A DNA stretch of 35,697 nucleotides from a virus. The notes under the pieces are model-generated. The model was not told where the DNA came from. It made no database searches and worked only from the letters and a program-made list of their open reading frames with translations. The stretch covers positions 1-35,697 of IMG/VR virus record IMGVR_UViG_3300017987_000216; one strand, 5' to 3'. A program made the translations under genes and the position numbers. This document shows, piece after piece, positions 6,067-14,411 of the stretch; position 1 is the first letter of the stretch, and each line of letters starts with the position of its first letter.

Positions 6067-6453
6067 ATCCGGGTGAGACGCTTCGCGGGTTTTACTGATG
6101 AGCATCTGTCGCATGTGTACTCAGACATCATGTATGAATTAAGGTATAGACGGCAACGTGACAAGCGAGAACCGATGTCAGATAACCAAGGCGAACAAGT
6201 GGCTGATTTAGCCGCGCCCCGTTCAGCCGGCGCAGAGGCGGCGGAGTTGACTGAACTATACAAGGTGTTTCGTCGCAACATGGAAGCTGCGGAACGTCAG
6301 GGTGACGAGACTGACTCAGAGTCAATTTCGATCATTAAGACGATGGAGGCCAATATCTGGAACCGAGCAGCGTCACAAGTCCGTTTTTCGATGTCTCGCG
6401 TTTTAGCCGCCGGTGCTTCTCGTGTAGGAACACGAGAGGCCGAAGCCGGCTGA
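5929..6453 (+). CDS. Hypothetical protein with palindromic-repeat insert (174 aa)
   Basis: ATG 5929 follows TAAGGAGA. The N-terminus MACEKHGGLYHTNCLACDRD has three Cys and may bind metal. Residues about 21-46 (VASDCSGADDRQSDVERSENP and on) are encoded by the 78-bp repeat and reappear in the next gene, which is otherwise unrelated. The rest is charged and helical (ELTELYKVFRRNMEAAERQ... IIKTMEANIWNRAASQVRFSMSRVLAAG). No family is recognised. A hairpin CTCGTGT-AGGA-ACACGAG lies in the last codons (6419-6436). Codon use is less G/C-biased at third positions than in neighbouring genes, which hints at separate acquisition. Confidence 0.6.
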   Translation: MACEKHGGLYHTNCLACDRDVASDCSGADDRQSDVERSENPKRSGDIRVRRFAGFTDEHLSHVYSDIMYELRYRRQRDKREPMSDNQGEQVADLAAPRSAGAEAAELTELYKVFRRNMEAAERQGDETDSESISIIKTMEANIWNRAASQVRFSMSRVLAAGASRVGTREAEAG

Positions 6454-6622
6454 ACGCTTCGGATCAACTGGAGGAATCATGAACGACGTATTTGTAACTG
6501 GTTGTCAGTGGTGCCAGAGTTCGCCCTGCGAATGCAACAAGTCAGTTGCATCCGATTGTTCCGGTGCGGATGACCGGCAATCGGATGTGGAGCGTAGCGG
6601 AAATCCGAAGCGTTCCGGCGAC
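6453..6622 (+). repeat. Palindromic mobile-like repeat, copy 2
   Basis: Second copy of the arrangement at 5897-6066. AACGCTTCGGATCAACT (6453-6469) lies just before the ribosome binding site of the gene at 6479. The 78-bp block (6545-6622) is in frame in that gene. The two blocks are 77/78 identical, and the 12-bp inverted arms (6453-6464 with 6603-6614) are conserved. Such conservation between unrelated genes suggests recent spread or selection on RNA or DNA structure. Confidence 0.75.
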
Positions 6623-6757
6623 AACTGGCTAGACTCGGCAATTCATGAGATTCGGGAAGAAATGGGACAACTCAAAGCCGCATTGGTTTACCTGGAGGGG
6701 ATTCGGAAGAGTCGTTGCCGATCAAGCAATCTAGCAGAGGTCACTGAGGGACAGTGA
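6479..6757 (+). CDS. Hypothetical protein with palindromic-repeat insert (92 aa)
   Basis: ATG 6479 follows TGGAGG. The N-terminus MNDVFVTGCQWCQSSPCECNK has four Cys in CxxC and CxC spacing. The middle (residues about 22-49) is the repeat-encoded segment shared with the gene at 5929. The C-terminal part (IHEIREEMGQLKAALVYLEGIRKSR) is a likely coiled coil. No family is recognised. The two host proteins share a Cys-rich N-terminus but little else, so the shared middle is best explained by the inserted repeat. Confidence 0.6.
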   Translation: MNDVFVTGCQWCQSSPCECNKSVASDCSGADDRQSDVERSGNPKRSGDNWLDSAIHEIREEMGQLKAALVYLEGIRKSRCRSSNLAEVTEGQ

Positions 6758-6857
6758 CACTCCGTCGCCGGAACTTGTTTTTAGTGCGCGCTGGCCGGAG
6801 TGGGCGCGCTTTGTAATTACGCGACGGACGCGCGACACAATCGCGAAAGGGTCCGTT

Positions 6858-7847
6858 GTGGCTTTGAATTCTCAGCTTCTCGATCAGATCGGCGTCGTTT
6901 GCCGGCGCAAAGGACGGGCGCGCAGCACCTACAAAACGTACCGCCATTGGTGCGAACAGTATCTGCGCTGGCTTCGCAAACCCGACGGCACATGGACGCA
7001 TCCCAAAGACACGGCCGAACCGGAAGTGACCGGCTGGCTGACCGAACTGGCCAACCGCCGGAACGTGTCGCCCACGTCTCAAAATGTCGCCTTTCAGTCC
7101 GTGCTGTTCCTGTTTCGCGAAGTGATCGGCCGCGAATTGCACAACGTCCAGGCATTGCGAGCGAAACGGCCGCAACGAATCCCGACCGTGCTGTCCGTGC
7201 CGGAAGTCTCGCGACTGCTGGCAGAACTCAAAGGACGCGACCGCATTATCGGCCAGTTGCTGTACGGCTGCGGTATGCGCATCGGGGAAGCCGTTAGCCT
7301 GCGAATCAAAGATATCGACACAGACAGCCGACAGATTGTGATTCGCCAGGCCAAAGGAGCAAAGGACCGCGCCGTCGGCATGCCGTCCGCATTGCAGGAA
7401 CCATTGACGCACCAAATCGAAACCGCCGCCGCGTTGCATCGGCAGGACGTCGACGCCGGAACCAATCGCGTCGAACTGCCCTACAGTTACGGCCGCAAGT
7501 CGCCGACCGCCGCCGGTTCGCTGGCGTGGTTCTGGCTGTTCCCCAGTCATAAACTCAGCCGCCACCCCGTCGAGAAATGGATCGGACGCTATCACATTGA
7601 CAAAGGGAATTTCGCGCGTTCGATGAGACTGGCTGGACGGCGGGCCGGCATTCACAAACACTGCAACACGCATTGCCTGCGGCACAGCTACGCGACGCAT
7701 TCATTGAATCAGGGCGTCGACATTCGCAGCCTGCAGAAGTTGCTCGGACACAACGACGTCCGCACGACCATGATCTACACGCACGTTGAACTGGCAGGAG
7801 CCACCAGCGAACAAAGCCCGCTCGATCGGCTCCCCAACGCATCATAG
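6858..7847 (+). CDS. Integron-integrase-like tyrosine recombinase (329 aa)
   Basis: Second tyrosine recombinase, closer to the XerC/IntI group. Catalytic residues are visible: Arg141 in GCGMRIGEAVSL, His272 and Arg275 in HCLRHSYATH, His298 in LLGHNDV and Tyr307 in TTMIYTHV. Between the boxes it has an insertion with LAWFWLFPSHKLSRHPVEKWIGRYHID, like the extra region that marks IntI proteins (WQWVFPS... RRHH). The N-terminal 90 residues fit a core-binding domain (STYKTYRHWCEQYLRWLR). The GTG start at 6858 follows GCGAAAGGG. No attC-like cassette array was seen beside it. It may be a second integration or excision enzyme, a dimer resolvase, or a captured IntI. The gene is convergent with the late operon. 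Confidence 0.88.
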   Translation: MALNSQLLDQIGVVCRRKGRARSTYKTYRHWCEQYLRWLRKPDGTWTHPKDTAEPEVTGWLTELANRRNVSPTSQNVAFQSVLFLFREVIGRELHNVQALRAKRPQRIPTVLSVPEVSRLLAELKGRDRIIGQLLYGCGMRIGEAVSLRIKDIDTDSRQIVIRQAKGAKDRAVGMPSALQEPLTHQIETAAALHRQDVDAGTNRVELPYSYGRKSPTAAGSLAWFWLFPSHKLSRHPVEKWIGRYHIDKGNFARSMRLAGRRAGIHKHCNTHCLRHSYATHSLNQGVDIRSLQKLLGHNDVRTTMIYTHVELAGATSEQSPLDRLPNAS

Positions 7848-7852
7848 CCCCG

Positions 7853-8140
7853 TCAACCCGGGTCGGTGGCGTTCAAATCCCGCACCGCTTCCCGCAGTTG
7901 TTCATACTGCAGAGTCTGACGTTCGATCAGCCGTTCCAAGGTCGACTGGTGCCGAATCGTGGCCAACGAAATCCAGCCCGCCCAGCCAGTAATCGCCACC
8001 GCTGCCAACGCCCAGCCGGCCCAGCGGATGCGTTGCAGGTCCGCCAGTGTCGATTCGTTCGTCGGATGATTCGCCGCCGGCGCAGTCGCCGGCCCCGTGG
8101 GAAACGCCACGGTCGGCTGGTGGTGGTTCGGTGGTGCCAT
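7853..8140 (-). CDS. Small single-helix membrane protein (95 aa)
   Basis: Last gene of the minus-strand late operon. It has a disordered Pro/Ala/His-rich N-terminus, one transmembrane helix at about residues 39-62 (WAGWALAAVAITGWAGWISLATI), then a charged coiled-coil-like tail (STLERLIERQTLQYEQLREAV). The ATG follows AAGGACG. One helix with a coiled-coil tail at the end of the tail module is compatible with a spanin- or holin-like lysis protein. No specific family is recognised, so this is only a suggestion from size, topology and place. Confidence 0.65.
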   Translation of the reverse strand: MAPPNHHQPTVAFPTGPATAPAANHPTNESTLADLQRIRWAGWALAAVAITGWAGWISLATIRHQSTLERLIERQTLQYEQLREAVRDLNATDPG

Positions 8141-8191
8141 GATCGCTTCGTCCTTGCAACGCCGGCCCCCGCCGGCTGGTGTTGTCGTGTC

Positions 8192-10468
8192 CTACGCTTC
8201 CACGTCCAGGCGTGACAGTTCGGGAATCTGGAACGTGCTGCCAGACATCGGTATGTCTTTTACAACCGGCGTCCCGCTGCCCGCCTGGAAACTGTATTGT
8301 GCCCCGCGAATGAAACCGGCGATCGCCAGATTTCCGCCGCCGCTGCTGATGCCGGTCAACGGCTTTTCGTCCCGCACGTAGCCATCGTCGCCCGTGCCGG
8401 CCACATAGGTGCCGGTCACGGTCACCCCGTCTTCGGCGATGCCCGCTTCGTCGTGCACAAATCCAAGCCCCGTGATCGTGTTCGGCGGGTTGTTCGTCAC
8501 CGACACCGTCAACGGCATTTCGTACGCGGCCGGAGTCGCCGCCCCCGTGACGACCAGCGTGCCGTCGTAGAACGTGTGACCGGCCGCCGTCGCGTACACG
8601 TTGTACGTGGCCGCGTCCAGCTTCGGGTACACCTTGCCGGAACCGTCGGTCGTCAGTGCGATGTCGTCGAAGCCCGATCGAGTGATCCGCACCTTCGCCC
8701 CGACGATCGCCGCCGCAGGGATTTCGTCGTTGACAAACGTCAGGTCGACGGCAAACGCCCCGCCACCGTCCGCCGCCACAATCGCCGCCAGTTGATCCGT
8801 TGCGTCGACCGTTTCAATCTGCGTCACGTCCACCTTTGGCAACGCCGTATTCGTCGGAACGGTCGCCGTGCCGTCCAGTTCCAGCCGGTGCCGAACCTGC
8901 GCCACGTCGGTCGGTGACCAAGGCGAACCCGCCGTTGCGACGGATTCCGGAATCGTGTGCGTGGAACGGGAGTATTGAGTCGTCACCGCGTTTTCGGTCG
9001 CGTCGATGCGGAAGATCAGTTGCTCAGTCGCGTGTGCGTTGTCCACGGTGTAGTCGACGTAGTAAATCCCGGTCGATCCGGTTTCCTTAGTGACGGTGCC
9101 GCGATTTGAGGAACGGTCGGTTCCGGTCTGGTTTTCCACGGACACCACCGGCACAGCGTCCAGGTCTTCGGCCTGATGTTGCTCGTTGTAGGCGTAGATC
9201 CAGACTCGATAGTCCGTCGAACCTGTGTCGGGCACTAGCATTGGTTCAGGTAGGCTGATCGTCACGCGTTGGGCCTGCGTGATGTTGGTCACGTCGCCCT
9301 GAGTGGCAATCGTGCCGGACACGGGCAGACGGCTGTTGAGATCTTCCAGCACTTGCCCGACTGATCCTGCCGCGTTGCCCGCGACCAGTTCCGCGACCAG
9401 TGAAGCCGTCACCGTGACCGGGGCGACCTGGACGAACGTCACCGCGCCGGCTGAGTTGTCCGCAATTTCGATGCCCGGACCATAGTACACGATGCCGCCG
9501 GTGCAGTTGGCGTTGATCGTCAGTGTGCCCACGCCGGTGACGTATGCAGACTGCGAAACGCTGGCCCCCAGATTCCGCAGTTCGCAATCGCCCGACCAAC
9601 CGTGCAGCGAAATCGACGCGCTGGTATAGCTCGCAAAGTCCAGCACCAACGGCGCAGTTGGTGATCCGCATTCCATCAGCGTGATATCACCGGGCGTAGT
9701 CAGAGTCACCGTACCGCTGAGTACGCAGCGCCGCGCGACAGACGCGGACAACGCTGACGGCTGCACCGTGCAATCAACAAACCGGCACCCGGTTGTCGCC
9801 GTCGCTGTGCCGGTGATGTCGAGCGTACGGAACGTGCAATCAGTCGCGGAGTTACTGTCCAGGTTGATTGTGACCCCGCCCGACCCTGCAATGTCCAGAT
9901 TCGCCAGGCCGGTCGTGACCGTCAGAGCCACACTGCCCACCGCTCGAATACGATTGATTCCGGTCGTGCCGGACAGAGTCACTGCTGCGGCCAGTGTGGA
10001 AACGGGATTGCTGACCGTGCCGTCCACACCAACGACTGTATTCGTGTTCGCTGCGTCTGTGTCGACCCAGATGGCCCCGGCATGATAACCGAGTTTCGCC
10101 ACGTCAGACGCGACCGAATCGACTGACGTCTGCGTCGACAGTGTCGCAAGCGTGGCCGGCAAAGTCGTACCCGTGTCCGTGGCAATGCTGCCGATTGTAT
10201 TGGAATCCGGCCTGCCCGCGTAAACGCCCGCTGCAGCCCCAATCCAGCGTCGGGCCTTTGCAATAAAGTTCCCGCTGCTGTCCGCCAGCAAAACAACATA
10301 GTCTCCCGCCGGTGCCGTCGCCACAGTGCCGTAGTAGCTGGCTTTGTTATTGATGTACTCGGACGCTGTGATGGTCTCGACGGCTGTGTCAGAACCAATC
10401 TGAAACAGCTTAATCGTCGCGCCCGTTAGCCCGGTAATGTTCGTGTCGATCGAAACGGTAATCGCCAT
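8192..10468 (-). CDS. Large tail fibre / receptor-binding candidate (758 aa)
   Basis: A 758-residue Thr/Ala/Val/Gly-rich protein, the last large structural gene. The N-terminal 60 or so residues form a beta-rich domain (ITVSIDTNITGLTGATIKLF). The middle (about 125-350) has short repeated strands with Ser/Thr/Asp turns (RIRAVGSVALTVTTGLANLD, GCRFVDCTVQPSALS), as in right-handed beta-helix fibres. After about 540 there are Ig-like or carboxypeptidase-regulatory-like repeats (GAKVRITRSGFDDIALTTDGSGKVYPKLDAATYNVYATAAGHTFY). These shapes are typical of adsorption proteins that bind sugars or surface proteins. Family membership was not tested. It lies downstream of the tail-tip genes, where fibres usually lie. 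Confidence 0.65.
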   Translation of the reverse strand: MAITVSIDTNITGLTGATIKLFQIGSDTAVETITASEYINNKASYYGTVATAPAGDYVVLLADSSGNFIAKARRWIGAAAGVYAGRPDSNTIGSIATDTGTTLPATLATLSTQTSVDSVASDVAKLGYHAGAIWVDTDAANTNTVVGVDGTVSNPVSTLAAAVTLSGTTGINRIRAVGSVALTVTTGLANLDIAGSGGVTINLDSNSATDCTFRTLDITGTATATTGCRFVDCTVQPSALSASVARRCVLSGTVTLTTPGDITLMECGSPTAPLVLDFASYTSASISLHGWSGDCELRNLGASVSQSAYVTGVGTLTINANCTGGIVYYGPGIEIADNSAGAVTFVQVAPVTVTASLVAELVAGNAAGSVGQVLEDLNSRLPVSGTIATQGDVTNITQAQRVTISLPEPMLVPDTGSTDYRVWIYAYNEQHQAEDLDAVPVVSVENQTGTDRSSNRGTVTKETGSTGIYYVDYTVDNAHATEQLIFRIDATENAVTTQYSRSTHTIPESVATAGSPWSPTDVAQVRHRLELDGTATVPTNTALPKVDVTQIETVDATDQLAAIVAADGGGAFAVDLTFVNDEIPAAAIVGAKVRITRSGFDDIALTTDGSGKVYPKLDAATYNVYATAAGHTFYDGTLVVTGAATPAAYEMPLTVSVTNNPPNTITGLGFVHDEAGIAEDGVTVTGTYVAGTGDDGYVRDEKPLTGISSGGGNLAIAGFIRGAQYSFQAGSGTPVVKDIPMSGSTFQIPELSRLDVEA

Positions 10469-10479
10469 GATGTGCCACC

Positions 10480-11142
10480 CTATGCGTTTGCTCGAAGTCG
10501 TTCAGCCAGCGTGTTTTCCACCGTCAGCGCGTACGCCGCTGCGCCGACGGAATACTGTCCGGTTATGTCAAAGTCCTGGTCGATTGTCAGGTTAATTGCA
10601 GAACCGGAACCGATCGCCGCGACTGTCGCGACGTCCCCGGCTTCTGTCTCATAAATCAGTTCTGCGAACCCTCGCACGGTCGACGAGGCCGCCGCGTCGT
10701 TCAGCGTGATTGATCCGCGCAGGATGAGCGGCTTAGACGTCGCGCCGTCTGCGTCACCAGACGGAACAGCCACCGAAACAATGAGTATGCCTGCCAGCTT
10801 GACGCGAAACGTCAGGGTCTCGGCGGCGCTCGCGTGCCCCTGATGGTTGCCCGCCATAAAAAAACGCAACGTGTCGCCCTTCTCCGGACTGGCCAGCGTC
10901 AGCGAACCTTCATAGTCCTGTGCGGTCGTCGTGTCGTAGATTGTCTGTTCAGTCGATCCGCTCAAAACGAACTGATCCGTGCCCACGAACATCGACCGAT
11001 TCGCGAACGGTGACAGGCCCAGCAAGGTCAGTGTTTGCGCCGCTGTCAGCGCTTCCATTGCCCCGGTGCCTGCAGTGACTCGCCCCGCTATCGTACTGGA
11101 CGGAAAGTTCCTGATTCCAGTGTGATCAATTGCTCCAATCAT
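10480..11142 (-). CDS. Hypothetical tail-tip/virion protein (220 aa)
   Basis: A 220-residue beta-rich protein with alternating polar and hydrophobic residues (TLTFRVKLAGILIVSVAVPSG, SITLNDAAASSTVRGFAELIYE), as in virion decoration or tail-tip proteins. The phrase DAAASSTVRGFAELIYET resembles the segment NATASSTVRYGVLLTHTD of the upstream gene, so the two may be related. Its ATG overlaps the upstream stop by 4 nt (11139-11142), so it is translationally coupled. No named family is recognised. Confidence 0.65.
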   Translation of the reverse strand: MIGAIDHTGIRNFPSSTIAGRVTAGTGAMEALTAAQTLTLLGLSPFANRSMFVGTDQFVLSGSTEQTIYDTTTAQDYEGSLTLASPEKGDTLRFFMAGNHQGHASAAETLTFRVKLAGILIVSVAVPSGDADGATSKPLILRGSITLNDAAASSTVRGFAELIYETEAGDVATVAAIGSGSAINLTIDQDFDITGQYSVGAAAYALTVENTLAERLRANA

Positions 11143-12362
11143 GCCGCCACGTCCATTCGTTCAAAGGTACACACCGCACAGCGTAAACGGGCACCGCTAG
11201 CGATTGACGTCGTTTTTGCGGACAGTTCAATGGTGGGTGTGGTGGTGAAATCGATCGCCCCCACGCTGCCGCACTTCAGCACGCGTTGCGTTACGTCTGC
11301 CGCGTCCGTGTGTGTCAGCAGTACGCCGTATCGCACGGTCGAACTGGCCGTTGCGTTGTTCGCCACGACAAAACAATCCAGAGTCCAGCCGCGATTGTTC
11401 AGCGGTGACACACCCCCGAAGTTATTCGACTGCAGGGAGAACACACCCACGCCGCCAATTGTCAGCTTCCAGGTGTAAGTGATCGACGTTCCACCGGGGT
11501 CGACGTCGCCGCCCGCCATGATTCGCCACCCGCTGCCGTCTGCGACGTCCGGCGATGTCTTGGCACCGATCGCTTCGCCGGTCGTGTCACTGATCACATT
11601 CGTTTCTGCCGTGCTCGGCCCGGTGATCACCACGTCAGACGTAGGTGTCGCGGCAATCTGTGACGACGGATCAAGATGAACGCCCAGAATTTGCCTGGCT
11701 TCTGCGGGCGTTAGCTCCGTGCCTGGCTGATCAGGGTATATGCCATTTCCCAGCAATCGACCGCTGCTGAACCGTGTGGCGCGATAGTCATATCCACCCA
11801 GCATCGGGTCGGCGTCTGCCCCGAACCCCGTGCCCGTTCCGCCGCCACCGCCGCCACCGCCCGGCGTATACGTCACGGACAATTCCAGGTCGGCTACGTA
11901 GGCGAACACGGTGGAACTCGTGTCGTTTTCGTACGGCGTGATTGACAGCTTGTGGCCCGTCCAGGACGTGGCCGTGTTCGTGCCGGTGATACTCAGCGTG
12001 CCGGTCAGCGTCACGAACGACGCTGACGTCATGGCGCGTTCGGCCATTTCCGCGATCACCGTGACGCCGTCACTTTCCAACACACGAATGATAAATCCCG
12101 GCGCCGGGCTTTGCTTCGTGCTGTTCAGGTCGACTCGGATCGAATAGTCGATACTGTCCGCGCCGCCGGTTGGAAAGTCGCCTGGCAGACTGGACCCACC
12201 AAACACAATCGCCCCGCCGGATACGTCGACAGAACAGTAGGTCGCATCGTCGAACCCGGGGAATCCGTCGCTGCACTTGTCCCAATAAAATCCGCTGGAC
12301 GGATTCCGGAACCAGCCGGTCGTGACGACGTCCGAAGACGGGCGAGTGAAAAAACTACTCAC
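11139..12362 (-). CDS. Hypothetical tail-tip protein with polyglycine linker (407 aa)
   Basis: Starts at GTG 12362, overlapping the upstream stop (GTGA). The N-terminal about 170 residues look like a jelly-roll or carbohydrate-binding type domain (FWYRNP-like aromatic start, DYSIRVDLNSTKQSPAPGFIIRVLESD, LSITPYENDTSSTVFAYVADLELSVTYTP). A run of eight Gly and GTGTG forms a flexible hinge. A second beta-rich domain follows (from about 225) ending with CAVCTFERMDVAA. Two domains joined by a Gly hinge suit an exposed tail-tip or adsorption role. No family is recognised and the domain call is by appearance. Confidence 0.65.
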   Translation of the reverse strand: MSSFFTRPSSDVVTTGWFRNPSSGFYWDKCSDGFPGFDDATYCSVDVSGGAIVFGGSSLPGDFPTGGADSIDYSIRVDLNSTKQSPAPGFIIRVLESDGVTVIAEMAERAMTSASFVTLTGTLSITGTNTATSWTGHKLSITPYENDTSSTVFAYVADLELSVTYTPGGGGGGGGTGTGFGADADPMLGGYDYRATRFSSGRLLGNGIYPDQPGTELTPAEARQILGVHLDPSSQIAATPTSDVVITGPSTAETNVISDTTGEAIGAKTSPDVADGSGWRIMAGGDVDPGGTSITYTWKLTIGGVGVFSLQSNNFGGVSPLNNRGWTLDCFVVANNATASSTVRYGVLLTHTDAADVTQRVLKCGSVGAIDFTTTPTIELSAKTTSIASGARLRCAVCTFERMDVAA

Positions 12363-12838
12363 GATGGCCCGCCTTTCCGCCTACGTCGACGCCGTCTGCG
12401 TTTCGCGTCCGCTTTCGCCTGCAAACGTCGGTCTTCCGCCAGACGTGCCGTGCGCCGCTGCTGCCGCTTCGCTTTGCGTTGCTCGTGCCGATCACAGCGG
12501 GCTGATTTCTGCTGCAACACTCGGTCGAGTGATTTCCGGTACAGTCGTTGAGCCGGCTTGTGTGTGCCGACAAACTGGTCCCGGTAGTATTGCATCATGT
12601 GGTCAGCCGCTTCGACGCTCATTTCCAGTTCGCACGAATAGCCGATCAGTTGCCCGCTGGAATCATGCACTTCATCGACCAGCATGGACGCGGCAGGCAG
12701 GTCTTTTCCTTGAGTCAGATAGTACGCCCGCGATTCTTCCCGCGCCGCGTCGATGCGAGCGACGGGCACGAACACGGCAATCGTGGTGGTGATCGTTTCC
12801 GAAACGGTGGGTTGAGTGTTACGCGGGCGACGTGTCAC
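12359..12838 (-). CDS. Hypothetical tail-module protein with very basic C-terminus (159 aa)
   Basis: Start is GTG 12838, in a GTGA overlap with the upstream stop and preceded by GGAAAGG. Residues 1-95 form a soluble domain (PTVSETITTTIAVFVPVARIDAAREESRAYY, LVDEVHDSSGQLIGYSCELEMSVEAADHMMQYYRDQF). The last 60 residues are strongly basic (RKAKRQQRRTARL, then runs of Arg ending KGGPS), probably disordered. Such an Arg-rich tail could contact nucleic acid or acidic partners. Codon use across the basic tail is the same strand-typical pattern, so it is likely translated. No family is recognised. Confidence 0.6.
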   Translation of the reverse strand: MTRRPRNTQPTVSETITTTIAVFVPVARIDAAREESRAYYLTQGKDLPAASMLVDEVHDSSGQLIGYSCELEMSVEAADHMMQYYRDQFVGTHKPAQRLYRKSLDRVLQQKSARCDRHEQRKAKRQQRRTARLAEDRRLQAKADAKRRRRRRRRKGGPS

Positions 12839-13218
12839 GGTTTCGCCTTTCCGTAGTTTACGCGTTGATTCCAGTCTTCCTGGCGTTCGGGGCAGCCGCA
12901 ATCTTCGCCGACCACCGCCTGCACGCGTTCTTTCGTGATGCCCACGGCCGCCAGTCCTTTCGCCACCGTGTCGCCCAGTCCGCGAGACACCACAGGAGCG
13001 GCCGCCTGCGGTTCCCAGCGGTGCGGGCATTCGCTGCAGACGTGCAGCTGCTGGCCCACGGCCCCCGCGTCGATCCCCGGGTTACCCGACAGGATCGCCG
13101 CGAACGATTCCACCGTCGGCGTGCAGGCCGCCGCCGGCACCGCCTGGCAATCGCATGCGAACACCGGCTGGCAACAGCTGGTCGATTCGCCCCGAAATTT
13201 GCACGCGTTATCCGTCAT
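12835..13218 (-). CDS. Cys-rich small protein of the tail module (127 aa)
   Basis: ATG 13218 is set by GGAGGCGTTTTG upstream and a TGATG overlap with the preceding gene's stop. The protein has many Cys: CCQPVFACDC near the N-terminus, CSECPHRW in the middle and CGCPE near the end, arranged as metal-binding knuckles. Another section (LGDTVAKGLAAVGITKERVQAVVGEDCGC) resembles a short helical repeat. It follows three large Cys-rich paralogues, so disulphide- or metal-rich proteins form a block here. Function is unknown; a structural role in the tail tip is the simplest reading. Confidence 0.65.
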   Translation of the reverse strand: MTDNACKFRGESTSCCQPVFACDCQAVPAAACTPTVESFAAILSGNPGIDAGAVGQQLHVCSECPHRWEPQAAAPVVSRGLGDTVAKGLAAVGITKERVQAVVGEDCGCPERQEDWNQRVNYGKAKP

Positions 13219-14411
13219 CAAAACGCCTCCAGAGTGAATTGATACGTGCCGCCGCCGGCATAGTTCACAATCTGCACGTTCGCACCGAACGGCGTGAAGT
13301 CGGCGTCGGCCCATTCCGCAACCGGCGCATAGGTTTCGGTACAGGGGGCACGGTAAGGCAGGTTCCCCACGTTCCCACAACCGAAACCGACTGTCGCCGA
13401 ATACCAGATGCGCCACAATTTCGTGTCAGGGCAAAACTTCAACTGATACTCACCTGCCTGGCAGTCAGCAAAACGCCATTCACAGGGATACGTCCCGTAA
13501 TACTCCAGAACGCCCGTGTCGTCGAAGAACCCCTGACCCGTGTCGATATCCTGTTCCGTGAATCGCCAGCGGAGCGGCAGTACGTCGCTGTGCTGCGACC
13601 CCCCAAAACAATTCGACACCAGATAACGGCGCGCAGGAGTCAAACAAACTTCCTCCCCGCAAATCGTGCAGGCCCGGTCGTGGATCGGCGTTGCCCCTTC
13701 GTCGATGTCGAACCGTTGAGCGCACCAGCGGTCAGCATCGAACGCGTTTCGAGTGTAACGGGCGACCATGCCTTCGACCGAATGTTCGGCCGTCAACACG
13801 CCGCCGGGCGTCAGCGACCACGACAACGTGCTTTCGTCTCCACAGTCGACCGCGTCGCTCGTCCATTCATCCGCGTCGGGGTCGCGTGTGAGAACCCCAG
13901 CGCCGGTCCCGCAGCACGACAACGATGGCCCGGCCAGTTGGTACGTCACGGGTTCCAGTCCATCGCCCCAGTCGTACGCCGGCCAGTCGTCGGATTCGTA
14001 ACAGCCGCAGCACGTCGACGCCGGCGTGCCGCTGCTGGTCGTGTCGGTCGAACTGCCGGTGCCCGGCTGCAGCACCACCAGCCCCAGATTCCCCACGATT
14101 TCCGCGAACAGCCGCGTCGGTTCGTCGCCGCTGCCGGCCGCAATCGCCGCCGCCGTGATCTTCCGCACGTCCACGGGTTGCACAAACGCCCATTCGCTGC
14201 CGTTCCACGTCACTTGCCGGGCGGCGTGCGGTTTGTAGTCGTCTTCCGGCAGGTCGGTCAGCAGTTCCACCACCACACCCCGGGCGGCCGTCGCATCATC
14301 CCGCTGGCCCGCCGTCCCGCCGCTCACCGTGCCCAGCACGATGCCCGTCGCTTTGTTGATATCCCGCGCTTGCTCCCGCCCGAAACCGTAAACCGTGTTA
14401 TCGTTCGTCAT
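13218..14411 (-). CDS. Cys-rich tail-associated paralogue C (397 aa)
   Basis: Third of three tandem paralogues in transcription order. The N-terminal about 105 residues are nearly shared with the other two (YGFGREQARDINKATGIVLGTV, RKITAAAIAAGSGDEPTRLF). Then come a Thr/Ser-rich linker and CCGCYE, where the conserved Cys-rich part begins. The C-terminal 200 residues are divergent (WRFTEQDIDTGQGFFDDTG...). The N-terminal part is probably the virion-anchoring piece and the C-terminal part a variable exposed domain, as in duplicated adsorption or tail-tip proteins. No family name can be given. Stop/ATG overlap with the next gene shows coupling. Confidence 0.7.
   Translation of the reverse strand: MTNDNTVYGFGREQARDINKATGIVLGTVSGGTAGQRDDATAARGVVVELLTDLPEDDYKPHAARQVTWNGSEWAFVQPVDVRKITAAAIAAGSGDEPTRLFAEIVGNLGLVVLQPGTGSSTDTTSSGTPASTCCGCYESDDWPAYDWGDGLEPVTYQLAGPSLSCCGTGAGVLTRDPDADEWTSDAVDCGDESTLSWSLTPGGVLTAEHSVEGMVARYTRNAFDADRWCAQRFDIDEGATPIHDRACTICGEEVCLTPARRYLVSNCFGGSQHSDVLPLRWRFTEQDIDTGQGFFDDTGVLEYYGTYPCEWRFADCQAGEYQLKFCPDTKLWRIWYSATVGFGCGNVGNLPYRAPCTETYAPVAEWADADFTPFGANVQIVNYAGGGTYQFTLEAF

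Noticed and set aside
5897-6622. CRISPR array
   Set aside because: Only two repeat copies, more than 500 bp apart, inside genes and with inverted structure; there are no regular spacers or cas genes.
7700-7860. Bidirectional terminator between the convergent operons
   Set aside because: Only a 5-bp gap separates the stop codons and no strong stem plus T-run was found there.
12838-13030. N-terminal extension of the 12359-12838 gene
   Set aside because: The extra residues are Gly/Arg-rich shadow sequence of the neighbouring gene; the GTGA overlap with a good ribosome binding site marks the start.
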